A DNA stretch of 64,000 bases from Rheinheimera sp. 4Y26. GTDB taxonomy: Bacteria; Pseudomonadota; Gammaproteobacteria; Enterobacterales; Alteromonadaceae. The notes under the pieces were generated by a model. The model had not been told where the DNA came from, made no database searches, and worked only from the letters and a program-made list of their open reading frames with translations. Shown piece after piece: positions 56,342-64,000 of the stretch (its first letter is position 1; each line of letters opens with the position of its first letter). The stretch is taken from NCBI RefSeq assembly GCF_025245835.1, contig NZ_JAOBWS010000012.1, forward strand, positions 1 to 64,000, written 5' to 3'. A program made the translations under genes and the position numbers.

Positions 56342-57721
56342 ATGTCTGTGTTGTTATTACCCGATGCGCCTGATTCACTGATTGAGCTGTTTGCTCCGCT
56401 TTCTGCCTTGCCTTTTGCCATGCTGCTCGACTCCGCCGCTAAAAACCATATCAACAGCAGATACGACATTCTGGTGGCACAACCTTTGGTGACGTTAGAA
56501 GCCAAAGGCCGCCTTTGTACTGTCACAACGCCGGATGGCTGTCACCAGCAGGACGCCGACCCTTTTGAACTGGTAAAAACCCTGCAACAGCAGTATCTGG
56601 GGGATTGCCAGAATACCCAGCACACACTGCCTTTTACCGGTGGCGCCCTGGGTTATATCGGTTATGACGCTGGCCGGGTGATAGAACAACTGCCCGCTCA
56701 AGCCAAAGACGATATTGCATTACCGGACCTGGTGATGGGTTTATACCCCTGGGCACTTGTGTTGGATAAACAGCTGCAACAACTTTGGTACGTCGATTGT
56801 CGCGGTGATGCCGCTGAGCGCTGGCCTGTGCAACAAGCCTGGCTGCAAGCGCAACAGCAAATGTATCTGCAGCAACAACACCCAAACTTTTTATTAAGTT
56901 CGGCCTGGCAAGCCAATATGGATAAAACTCAATACCAACAAAAATTTGAACAAATTCAGGCTTATCTGAAAAGTGGTGATTGTTATCAAATTAATCTGGC
57001 CCAGCGTTTTAGCGCCCGTTATCAGGGCGATGAATGGCAGGCTTATCTGAAACTCAGAGCCAGCAATGCCGCGCCTTTTTCCGCTTTTATCCGCTTAACT
57101 CAGGGCGCTGTGTTGTCTATTTCGCCGGAACGTTTTATTGCGCTCAATAATGGCCAGGTAGAGACAAAACCCATTAAAGGCACCAAACCCCGTTTTGCCG
57201 ATACGACGCTGGATGCACAAAGCGCCAGCGCCCTGCAGCAATCGGCTAAAGATCGCGCTGAAAACGTGATGATTGTGGATTTACTCAGAAATGACCTTGG
57301 CAAAGTATGTAAACCCGGCTCAGTCAAAGTACCATCGCTGTTTGCCATTGAATCTTTTCCGGCGGTGCATCATCTGGTCAGCACTGTCACAGGCGAATTA
57401 AACACCAATCTTGGTGGTGTCGATTTATTAAAAGCTGCTTTTCCGGGCGGCTCTATTACCGGCGCTCCAAAAATCCGCGCTATGGAAATTATTGAAGAGC
57501 TGGAACCGTGCCGGCGCTCAGTGTATTGCGGCAGCATTGTCTATTTCAGCCAGCATGGCCGGATGGACAGCAATATTGCCATCCGCACCCTGCTTTGTGT
57601 TGACGGCCAAATTCATTGCTGGGCCGGCGGTGGTATTGTTGCCGACTCGACTTTTGCAAGTGAATATCAGGAAACCTTTGATAAAGTAGCCAGAATTTTG
57701 CCGGTATTAACCGCGCTCTGA
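56342..57721 (+). CDS. pabB: Aminodeoxychorismate synthase component I (PabB)
   Basis: A 459-residue chorismate-binding enzyme that, with the glutaminase PabA, makes 4-amino-4-deoxychorismate for folate. GDCYQINLAQRF near residue 215 is the PabB/TrpE N-terminal signature, and the chorismate site shows PIKGTKPRF (the lysine of PIKGT is typical of PabB), then AFPGGSITGAPKIRAMEII. It is close to E. coli PabB length (453). No strong Shine-Dalgarno site is seen. The Nudix gene follows 6 bases after, and sdaA comes next, the same order as in E. coli. PabA is not encoded in the window. Confidence 0.94.
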   Translation: MSVLLLPDAPDSLIELFAPLSALPFAMLLDSAAKNHINSRYDILVAQPLVTLEAKGRLCTVTTPDGCHQQDADPFELVKTLQQQYLGDCQNTQHTLPFTGGALGYIGYDAGRVIEQLPAQAKDDIALPDLVMGLYPWALVLDKQLQQLWYVDCRGDAAERWPVQQAWLQAQQQMYLQQQHPNFLLSSAWQANMDKTQYQQKFEQIQAYLKSGDCYQINLAQRFSARYQGDEWQAYLKLRASNAAPFSAFIRLTQGAVLSISPERFIALNNGQVETKPIKGTKPRFADTTLDAQSASALQQSAKDRAENVMIVDLLRNDLGKVCKPGSVKVPSLFAIESFPAVHHLVSTVTGELNTNLGGVDLLKAAFPGGSITGAPKIRAMEIIEELEPCRRSVYCGSIVYFSQHGRMDSNIAIRTLLCVDGQIHCWAGGGIVADSTFASEYQETFDKVARILPVLTAL

Positions 57722-57727
57722 GGTGAT

Positions 57728-58294
57728 ATGTATTTTGCCGACTTTTATCCCAGGTTTTTACTGACGAGACAACAGCACAGCCAGGGCAGCACCAATGCAA
57801 CAGGCCCGGCCAATGCTGCTGTAATGTTGTTATTGTGGCCGGAGAGTGATGGCCTGAAATTATTATTAACCCGCCGCGCCCAACATTTGCGCCATCACCC
57901 GGGCCAAATCAGTTTGCCTGGTGGCAAAATTGAACCTGAAGAATCCGCCGCTGCGGCCGCACTTCGTGAAACTGAAGAAGAAGTTGGACTTAGTGCCAGC
58001 CATATTCAGCTGCTGGGCTCTTTGCCGCTCATCAACACCAGCACAGGTTTTGTGGTATCGCCCTGGCTCGGTTTTATCGAGCAAAAACCGCAGTGGTGTA
58101 TCAACACAAATGAAGTCGACAGTCTGATTGAACTGCCGCTGTCGCTGGCGTTATCGGCACAGCATCGCACCAGTCTCTGGTTTGAGCGCAAAGCGCAAAA
58201 ACAGCTGCTGCATTTTATTCCCTACCAGGGCTCGCTGATTTGGGGCGCAACAGCAGCCATTTTGCAGCAACTGGCTGAGCAAACCACCTGGTAA
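57728..58294 (+). CDS. nudL: CoA pyrophosphatase-type Nudix hydrolase (NudL)
   Basis: A 188-residue Nudix enzyme of the CoA diphosphatase group, which splits CoA to 3',5'-ADP and phosphopantetheine. The UPF0035 signature LLLTRRAQHLRHHPGQISLP precedes the Nudix box GGKIEPEESAAAAALRETEE followed by EVG. That combination is specific for the NudL/NUDT7 group. It starts 6 bases after pabB and is co-transcribed with it. The same pabB-nudL-sdaA order occurs in E. coli, which supports the identification. Confidence 0.92.
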   Translation: MYFADFYPRFLLTRQQHSQGSTNATGPANAAVMLLLWPESDGLKLLLTRRAQHLRHHPGQISLPGGKIEPEESAAAAALRETEEEVGLSASHIQLLGSLPLINTSTGFVVSPWLGFIEQKPQWCINTNEVDSLIELPLSLALSAQHRTSLWFERKAQKQLLHFIPYQGSLIWGATAAILQQLAEQTTW

Positions 58295-58593
58295 CGCGAC
58301 TTTGTAAAGAATGCTTTGCGTGCGTTTTTATCTTCGGTAAATCCATTACAATAATCAATGTTATTTTCAGCCTTATCTCTTAGCCTTTTTGTTTATTTCC
58401 CACACAGCATTTTTTCTCATACATCCAAAGCTGCTGCAGCGAACGCGATTTTATACTGCAATCCACCAGTTCCATACATTAGAAAAACTAAGGCAAAACA
58501 GAAGCAGCACTGACCAGTTACCAGCTCACTTACAGAATCAGATAGCTTGGGCTACAATGGCGCCACAACATTAGTCACAGTAGTAGTATTTTC

Positions 58594-59973
58594 ATGATTA
58601 TCAGCGCATTTGACATGTTCAGCATCGGCATTGGCCCGTCCAGCTCTCATACCGTTGGGCCTATGCGCGCCGCCAAAATATTTACCGACAATCTGATTAA
58701 CGCCAATCTGATTGATAAAGTAACCAGCGTTAAAGTGGAGCTGTTTGGCTCTTTAGGTCAAACCGGCATTGGCCACGGTACCGGCAAAGCGGTGATTTTA
58801 GGCCTGGCCGGCTTTTTACCTGAGAACTGCGATCCGGATCTCATCCCAGGTTTATTAAAACAAGTGGATGAGTCCCAACAAATTTTGTTAAACGGCGTGC
58901 ATGCGGTCAGCTTCCCGCGTGAAGGCGCTATTGTGTTTCATCGCCGTAAAACTTTAAAAGAGCACAGCAACGGCATGGAACTGATTGCTTATGCCGGTAA
59001 AGATGTGCTGTTCAGCGAAATTTATTTTTCGATTGGCGGCGGTTTTATTGTTAAAGCCGAAGACTTTGACAATGAAAAAAAAGCCGCCAGCCAGTTTGCT
59101 GCAGACAATCCGCCACCGTTTCCGTTTAACAGCGGCGCCGAGCTGTTAAAACTGTGCAAAGAGCACGGGTTATCTATCGCAGCTCTGATGATGGAAAACG
59201 AAAAAGTACTGCGCTCTGAAACACAAATTCAGCAAGAGCTTGGCCAGATTTGGCAAACCATGTACAACTGCGTTCAACGTGGCATGAAAACCGAAGGTAT
59301 TTTGCCAGGTGGCCTGAAAGTCAAACGCCGTGCCCCTGCCTTGCACCGCCGTTTAATGGCTGAAAAAAGTTCTGACCCATTACAGGCCATGGATTGGGTG
59401 AACTTATTTGCGCTTGCTGTGAACGAAGAAAACGCCGCCGGTGGCCGTGTTGTGACAGCCCCAACCAATGGTGCGGCCGGTATTATTCCTGCCGTACTGA
59501 TGTATTACGACAAGTTTATTCAACCGGTGACCCCGGACATTTACACCCGCTATTTGTTAACTGCTGCGGCTATTGGCATTTTATATAAAAAGAATGCGTC
59601 TATCTCTGGTGCTGAAGTGGGTTGTCAGGGTGAAGTGGGCGTGGCTTGTTCTATGGCGGCCGGTGCTTTAACTGAAATTCTGGGTGGTTCTGTAGATAAC
59701 GTGGAAAACGCCGCGGAAATTGGCATGGAACACAACCTGGGCCTGACCTGCGACCCGGTCGGCGGTTTAGTTCAGGTGCCTTGTATTGAACGTAACGCCA
59801 TGGGTGCGGTAAAAGCCATTAATGCCTCGCGCCTGGCACTGCGCGGCACGGGTGAGCACAAAGTATCACTGGATAAAGTAATTAAAACCATGTGGGACAC
59901 AGGCCGTGATATGCAAAGTAAATACAAGGAAACATCCCGTGGTGGCCTGGCAGTGAACATTATCGAATGTTAA
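58594..59973 (+). CDS. sdaA: L-serine ammonia-lyase (SdaA)
   Basis: A 459-residue iron-sulfur L-serine dehydratase that turns serine into pyruvate and ammonia. The beta domain starts [20 protein letters not shown]. The alpha domain has [14 protein letters not shown], and cluster cysteines in [17 protein letters not shown] and [15 protein letters not shown]. This is the single-chain, two-domain form (E. coli SdaA 454). The gap of 299 bases after nudL suggests its own promoter. A strong terminator follows. Confidence 0.96.
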   Translation: MIISAFDMFSIGIGPSSSHTVGPMRAAKIFTDNLINANLIDKVTSVKVELFGSLGQTGIGHGTGKAVILGLAGFLPENCDPDLIPGLLKQVDESQQILLNGVHAVSFPREGAIVFHRRKTLKEHSNGMELIAYAGKDVLFSEIYFSIGGGFIVKAEDFDNEKKAASQFAADNPPPFPFNSGAELLKLCKEHGLSIAALMMENEKVLRSETQIQQELGQIWQTMYNCVQRGMKTEGILPGGLKVKRRAPALHRRLMAEKSSDPLQAMDWVNLFALAVNEENAAGGRVVTAPTNGAAGIIPAVLMYYDKFIQPVTPDIYTRYLLTAAAIGILYKKNASISGAEVGCQGEVGVACSMAAGALTEILGGSVDNVENAAEIGMEHNLGLTCDPVGGLVQVPCIERNAMGAVKAINASRLALRGTGEHKVSLDKVIKTMWDTGRDMQSKYKETSRGGLAVNIIEC

Positions 59974-60324
59974 TACACTAAGCCTTTACTTTGAAAAAAC
60001 CGCCGCCAGGCGGTTTTTTTATTGCCAATTTAAAACCACCGCCATTGCTGTTGGTTTTTACTGCATCAGCACGCCAGGAGGCTGTCAGCCTGACAACCCC
60101 GCATCTAAATCATGGTTCATCACACCATGTTGATACTGCTGTGTGATTTCAGCGTCATACACAACAAAAACACGCTGTTTTACCACTGAAGTTTCAGCAT
60201 ACGTTTGCATAGCATTGCTGAATTATTTGTATTTTTTTTGGTCACATTTTTGTGCTAGCTTTTAAAAGTTCCGGCACAAGCCGCGAACTATGGGCCTTAG
60301 ACGTCTCACCAAAAGGAGCAGGAA
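59974..60324 (+). other. Gap with terminator and promoter region
   Basis: No gene is seen in 350 bases. The sdaA terminator is at the left. A perfect AGGCTGTCAGCCT small hairpin lies near 60078. Near 60254-60264, GCTAGCTTTTAA resembles a sigma-S extended -10 (CTAYACTTAA type), which could drive the CBM48 gene; this is a weak guess. Confidence 0.4.
59996..60020 (+). terminator. Intrinsic terminator of sdaA
   Basis: AAAACCGCC (59996-60004) pairs with GGCGGTTTT (60009-60017), 4-base loop, T tract to 60020. Confidence 0.9.
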
Positions 60325-60627
60325 ATGTCGATCAGTAAACAATATCTGAAAACCAAACCAGCATGTAAAGTGACTTTCGTCGTGCCCAAAGAGCAGGCTG
60401 CCACTGCAGCTTCGGTGTCCATTCTGGGTGAATTTAATAACTGGCAGGCTACGGCGATGAAAAAGCAAAAAAACGGCGATTTCAGCACCACTTTAACCCT
60501 GCCCACGGCGCAGGAATTCCAGTTTCGTTATCTGATTGACAGCGACAACTGGTGTAATGACAGCGAAGCCGATGCTTTTGTGCCTTCGCCTGTTTCTTAT
60601 GATCAGAACTCTGTCCTGCGTCTGTGA
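60325..60627 (+). CDS. CBM48/isoamylase-early-set glycogen-binding small protein
   Basis: A 100-residue protein that is a single early-set beta-sandwich of the CBM48/AMPK-beta type. ASVSILGEFNNWQATAMKK is the carbohydrate-binding signature (GEFNNW), and FQFRYLIDSDNWCNDSEADA is the second half. Such domains bind glycogen or related alpha-glucans; there is no catalytic part. AAGGAG is 6 nt before the ATG, a strong site. No glycogen gene is nearby, so its partner is unknown. A perfect hairpin spans its stop codon. Confidence 0.85.
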   Translation: MSISKQYLKTKPACKVTFVVPKEQAATAASVSILGEFNNWQATAMKKQKNGDFSTTLTLPTAQEFQFRYLIDSDNWCNDSEADAFVPSPVSYDQNSVLRL

Positions 60628-60635
60628 CGCAGGAC
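60613..60635 (+). terminator. Stop-codon hairpin between convergent genes
   Basis: GTCCTGCGTC (60613-60622) pairs perfectly with GACGCAGGAC (60626-60635) around a 3-base loop; the TGA stop is 60625-60627. There is no T tract. It separates the CBM48 gene from the convergent FabH-like gene. Confidence 0.45.
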
Positions 60636-60652
60636 TATTCCACCCAAGCTTC

Positions 60653-61774
60653 TTAGCTGAATTTTTCCAGCATTAAACAACCTACTGAATAACCGGCACC
60701 AAAAGAACAAAGCACGGCTTTATCACCGACCTGCAAACCTTGTTTATTCTGATGAAAAGCAATAACAGAACCCGCTGAGGCTGTGTTGGCATAGGTATCA
60801 AGCACCAGCGGCGCTTCACCTTGCTCGGGCTCACGGCCGAGAATTTTACGGGCAGCAAAAATATTCATATTAATATTGGCCTGATGTAACCATAACCTTT
60901 TTAAATCTTCAGGCTGCACATGCTGCGCCGCCATCTCGGTTAAAATAATGTCCGCCACTATTGGCAACAACTCTTTAAATACCTTGCGGCCTTGCTGTTT
61001 AAAAAACGGCGTTTCCGGGTCAACGTCCGGATGGCAGTGATCGGTGTAACTGACATCACAACGGATATTATTGGAAAACTCGGTTTTGAGTCGCATGCCG
61101 AAGATTTTCCAGGCATTTTTAGCAGTACAGGTATCAGTGGCTTCGATAATAGTGGCGGTACAGACATCACCAAAAATAAAATGACTGTCGCGACTGGTGT
61201 AATTAACCTGAGGTGAGGCGAATTCCGGATTGACCACCAGCACTACTTTGGCAGTACCACCCCGAATCGCATTGACGGCGTTGCTGATGCCAAAAGTTGC
61301 CGAAGAGCAAGCCACATTCATATCAAAGGCATAACCGCTGGCGCCGAGCTGTTGCTGTAATTCGATAGCCAACGCCGGATAAGCACGCTGAATATTTGAA
61401 GCGGCGCAAATAATTAAATCGATATCGGCCGCGGTTTTACCAGCCTGTGCCATAGCTTCACGAGCAGCAACAATGGCCATTTCCACCATTTCCGGCACCT
61501 GGTCTTCACCACGTTTAGGGAAGACTGGCTGCATCACATAAGGGTCGAGAATACCTTCTTTATAAAGCACATGGCGTGATTTAATGCCGGAGGCTTTTTC
61601 AATAAATTCACAACTGGAATATTCCAGCGCCTCAACTTCACCATTAGCTATCGCCTGTGCATTTTCGGCATTAAATAAATCAACATACTGATTAAAACTG
61701 GCCACTAACTCTTCGTTACTGATGGTTAACTCTGGGGTAAAAACCCCTGAACCACTGATCACCACATCTTTCAT
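60653..61774 (-). CDS. FabH-like 3-oxoacyl-ACP synthase III
   Basis: A 373-residue thiolase-fold condensing enzyme. The triad is complete: Cys156 in NVACSSATFG, His in LWLHQANINMN and Asn in TYANTASAGS. It is longer than housekeeping FabH (about 317) because of an extra segment near residues 25-60. It resembles the stand-alone FabH-like proteins of Pseudomonas (PA3286 type), which prime fatty-acid synthesis from longer acyl-CoA. That likeness is from memory. Two ATGs occur (61777, 61774); the GGAG site fits 61774. No fabD, fabG or acpP gene is adjacent, so it is not the primary fab cluster. Confidence 0.85.
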   Translation of the reverse strand: MKDVVISGSGVFTPELTISNEELVASFNQYVDLFNAENAQAIANGEVEALEYSSCEFIEKASGIKSRHVLYKEGILDPYVMQPVFPKRGEDQVPEMVEMAIVAAREAMAQAGKTAADIDLIICAASNIQRAYPALAIELQQQLGASGYAFDMNVACSSATFGISNAVNAIRGGTAKVVLVVNPEFASPQVNYTSRDSHFIFGDVCTATIIEATDTCTAKNAWKIFGMRLKTEFSNNIRCDVSYTDHCHPDVDPETPFFKQQGRKVFKELLPIVADIILTEMAAQHVQPEDLKRLWLHQANINMNIFAARKILGREPEQGEAPLVLDTYANTASAGSVIAFHQNKQGLQVGDKAVLCSFGAGYSVGCLMLEKFS

Positions 61775-61939
61775 CATTTACTCCGGGGCGCTATCTTGTC
61801 TGGGCGCGGCTCTTGATATGGCCGCTGTTTTAGATGTCGTACCAGTATAACCGATCCCGCTGGACGCGGGCTGTCAATTTTTCCGGGGTTTGATTTGAAG
61901 CCTTGATTTGCGCAAAGGCGAACTGCACTCACCCGCCCC

Positions 61940-62995
61940 TTAATGATGCAATGGACGTTTCGGCTGATTAAGCCGGATCACCACAGTAGACGCAACTTTG
62001 TCCTGAATGGCCTGACGGTTTGGATCCCAGAACACCTGCAAAAAACCCATTAAACCTGTGGCAAAACCGGCACCATAACCACCTTGGCGGCTAAAAGCGG
62101 CAAAAACATCAAGTTCCTTACCATCAAGCTGAATCACTTTGATTTTACATAACATTTTGCCAATAGTCTGACCATGGGCCCAGTGAATATAAGCGGTAAA
62201 ATAAAACACCGCCCAACCCAAACCCAGGCCAAAATCCGCCAGAATGCCCTTGACCCAGCCAATAATACTTTGGGTGCCTTCGGAAGGCTGATACCAGGGC
62301 TTTTCCACAGAGTCTGTGCTCAGCACTTTTGCATCTGATGCAGGAACAGCCTTAGCTTCCACAGCCGGAACCTGGGCAACCGGCTGATAAGATTTGAGCT
62401 CCCGTTCAAGCAAAGCTCTTTTTGCTTTGCCACTTAACTCAGTCACTTCCAACAAATCAGCTAATAGCTCGCGTGCATCAGCTGCAGGCACTCCTGCTTT
62501 GGCCAATTGCTCACTGCTGCTTTTGAGTTCAGCCACAATACAATCAGTTTTACAGTCGTCGCGGTTTAACTTAAGCAATGAAAAGGCCAGAGCGGCAGAG
62601 CCGGCAGCATCCAGCCTGTCATCAACCAGATTATTAGTCCGAACATCTTTTTGCTCGCTGATAAGCTCAGGTGCCACAGTGGCAGTAGTCGACAAAAACA
62701 AGGTTGCCAGCAGCAACAGCACCAGATGGGTATATTTTTTCAGCTGGTAACGTAACCAGCATAAATACAGCATCACGGGCAAAATAAACAACAAACTGGC
62801 ACTGGCAAGGCCCGCAATAATAATACCGTCTATGGCCATAGCTGCGGCGCGGCGCCAGGGGCTTGCCAATGGGGTGCCAAGTAAATCATCGGCCACCATA
62901 AAGGCATAAGGCGTCACAATTTCCCGGCATTCTTTTTTGGTCAGCGGTTGGTGACCTTGCTCACCCGACGGTAAATTCTGTGGTATAACTTCCAT
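61940..62995 (-). CDS. RDD family membrane protein
   Basis: A 351-residue inner-membrane protein with an RDD domain split by a long soluble insert. The opening SPWRRAAAMAIDGIIIAGLA has the R..A..ID motif of the family, then two or three membrane helices (about 55-110). A hydrophilic, Ala/Lys-rich region of about 125 residues follows, then further helices with HGQTIGKMLCKIKVIQLDG and a C-terminal QDKVASTVVI, both typical RDD elements. RDD proteins have been linked to ion exchange, but most have no known function. It lies downstream of the VWA gene on the same strand, with a 99-base gap. Confidence 0.85.
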   Translation of the reverse strand: MEVIPQNLPSGEQGHQPLTKKECREIVTPYAFMVADDLLGTPLASPWRRAAAMAIDGIIIAGLASASLLFILPVMLYLCWLRYQLKKYTHLVLLLLATLFLSTTATVAPELISEQKDVRTNNLVDDRLDAAGSAALAFSLLKLNRDDCKTDCIVAELKSSSEQLAKAGVPAADARELLADLLEVTELSGKAKRALLERELKSYQPVAQVPAVEAKAVPASDAKVLSTDSVEKPWYQPSEGTQSIIGWVKGILADFGLGLGWAVFYFTAYIHWAHGQTIGKMLCKIKVIQLDGKELDVFAAFSRQGGYGAGFATGLMGFLQVFWDPNRQAIQDKVASTVVIRLNQPKRPLHH

Positions 62996-63094
62996 GATTC
63001 AACCTTATAATTTTTATTATTTTCAGAAACTTATCATAACGTTTTCAGTTATCTTTCACCACTGTGCGGCAATTAAACTGTCCTGCACTGGCTG

Positions 63095-64000
63095 TTATTT
63101 TTGCAGCAAAGTGCGAATGGCCTGGGTTAACCCATCCTGCGACAGTGCATACATCCGCTGTTGCATCAGCTGCTTGATCACAGCAATAGAATCGTAACTT
63201 CGCCACCATTCCTCCGGCTGCGGGTTCAGCCAGACATAATGGCCAAAATGCCGGGTGAGCCGCGAAAGCCAGACAGCGCCGGCTTCGGCGTTAAAGTGTT
63301 CCACACTGCCGCCCGGATAGGTAATTTCATAAGGCCCCATAGTGGCATCACCAACAAAAATCAGTTTGTAATCTGAATGGTAGGTGCGGATAAGCTCCTG
63401 GACTGACACCAGATCCTGGGGTCGCCTTTTATTGCTGCGCCAGACATGCTCGTACACACAATTGTGAAAATAAAAAAATTCCAGCTGCTTAAATTCGCTG
63501 TGTGCGGCACTAAATAACTGTTGCACCTGTTCAACATGGTCGTCCATCGAGCCACCGACATCAAACAGCATCAGCACTTTCACCGCATTATGCCGTTCCC
63601 GCTGAAACTGTAAATCCAGATAACCGGCTTGTTTGGAGGTGGCGCTGATGGTGCCGGATAAGTCCAGCTCGAGCGTTGCACCGGTGCGGGCAAAACGGCG
63701 CAGTTGACGCAAAGCCAGCTTAATATTGCGGTTATTTAATTCGGCTTTACTGTCCAAATCGGCAAACTGGCGTTCATCCCATACTTTGACAGCACGGCGC
63801 TGACCAGAGCCTTGTTGCCCAACTCTGATCCCCTCCGGATGATAACCAAAAGCGCCAAAAGGCGAGCTGCCCCCCGTGCCGATCCATTTATTGCCCCCCT
63901 GATGTCGCTCCTGCTGCTCTTTAAGCCGCTCGCGGAATTTATTTAATAGCTGTTCCAGCCCGCCGGCTTTTTGCAAGGCGGCTTTATCCTGTTCCGACAA
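63095..64000 (-). CDS. VWA domain protein (CoxE-like), cut by the window edge
   Basis: The last 301 residues of a von Willebrand factor A protein; the gene runs off the window at 64000, and the TTG there is probably not its start. A charged, Gly-rich stretch (HQGGNKWIGTGGSSPFGAFG) precedes a VWA fold with MIDAS motif LMLFDVGGSMDDH (D-x-G-x-S). Later come FVGDATMGPYEITYPGG and WLNPQPEEWW. This matches VWA proteins of the CoxE-like group that pair with MoxR-type AAA ATPases. Such a partner would be expected upstream (beyond 64000). About 80-100 N-terminal residues are missing. Confidence 0.85.
   Translation of the reverse strand: MSEQDKAALQKAGGLEQLLNKFRERLKEQQERHQGGNKWIGTGGSSPFGAFGYHPEGIRVGQQGSGQRRAVKVWDERQFADLDSKAELNNRNIKLALRQLRRFARTGATLELDLSGTISATSKQAGYLDLQFQRERHNAVKVLMLFDVGGSMDDHVEQVQQLFSAAHSEFKQLEFFYFHNCVYEHVWRSNKRRPQDLVSVQELIRTYHSDYKLIFVGDATMGPYEITYPGGSVEHFNAEAGAVWLSRLTRHFGHYVWLNPQPEEWWRSYDSIAVIKQLMQQRMYALSQDGLTQAIRTLLQK

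Overview
The window looks like chromosomal DNA of a marine or freshwater gammaproteobacterium of the Rheinheimera / Alteromonadales type. This placement is inferred from gene content, not from a search. The content includes two TonB-dependent receptors, a secreted S9 peptidase, a PHA-depolymerase-like esterase, a VF530-type DNA-binding protein, a PsrA-like regulator beside a membrane-anchored FadE, class I fumarase, and the pabB-nudL-sdaA gene order known from enterics. I saw no insertion sequence, prophage, CRISPR array or rRNA. One tRNA-Val(GAC) lies at the left edge, and a von Willebrand-type gene is cut by the right edge.

Layout. 1-7.1 kb: tRNA-Val, a P2-type cation ATPase, a long empty stretch, then a tightly overlapping three-gene operon (GT2 glycosyltransferase, VTT/DedA-like membrane protein, ArnT-like lipid-sugar transferase) that probably decorates an envelope lipid. 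7.1-11.6 kb: a tandem 21-bp repeat, a decayed gene fragment, and a compact minus-strand operon of YfiN-like diguanylate cyclase, TonB-dependent receptor and YfiR-like periplasmic protein. 11.8-16.3 kb: peroxide defence (katG, OsmC) and a beta-CASP metallo-beta-lactamase gene behind a perfect FNR/ANR-type site. 16.3-26.6 kb: propionyl-CoA synthetase, topoisomerase III, a second short-repeat array, PHA depolymerase, GNAT, NagZ, FadE and a TetR/PsrA regulator. 26.7-32 kb: a strikingly structured leader with a 24-codon aromatic-rich ORF ahead of a large TonB-dependent receptor, then a Fur-type palindrome ahead of a cytochrome c-FTR1 iron permease.

32-44.6 kb: rimO, a small protein, a Nudix protein, DUF3025 plus a NatAB-like ABC exporter, asnB behind a 16-bp palindrome, a phytase-like esterase with VF530, and the glutathione-dependent formaldehyde pathway (class III ADH and S-formylglutathione hydrolase). 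44.9-52.1 kb: signalling genes, namely a diguanylate cyclase broken by an in-frame stop, a very large PAS/GAF/GGDEF/EAL protein and a chemoreceptor. 52.3-64 kb: S9 peptidase, class I fumarase, pabB-nudL-sdaA, a CBM48 protein, a FabH-like ketoacyl synthase, an RDD membrane protein and a partial VWA protein.

The most notable points are (1) the YfiN-receptor-YfiR operon, where a TonB receptor stands where the OmpA-like YfiB is usually found; (2) the roughly 380-nt structured leader of the receptor gene at 27.2 kb; (3) two separate arrays of the same 20-22-bp repeat; and (4) the diguanylate cyclase pseudogene. Starts were re-chosen in many genes from ribosome-binding sites and family N-termini.
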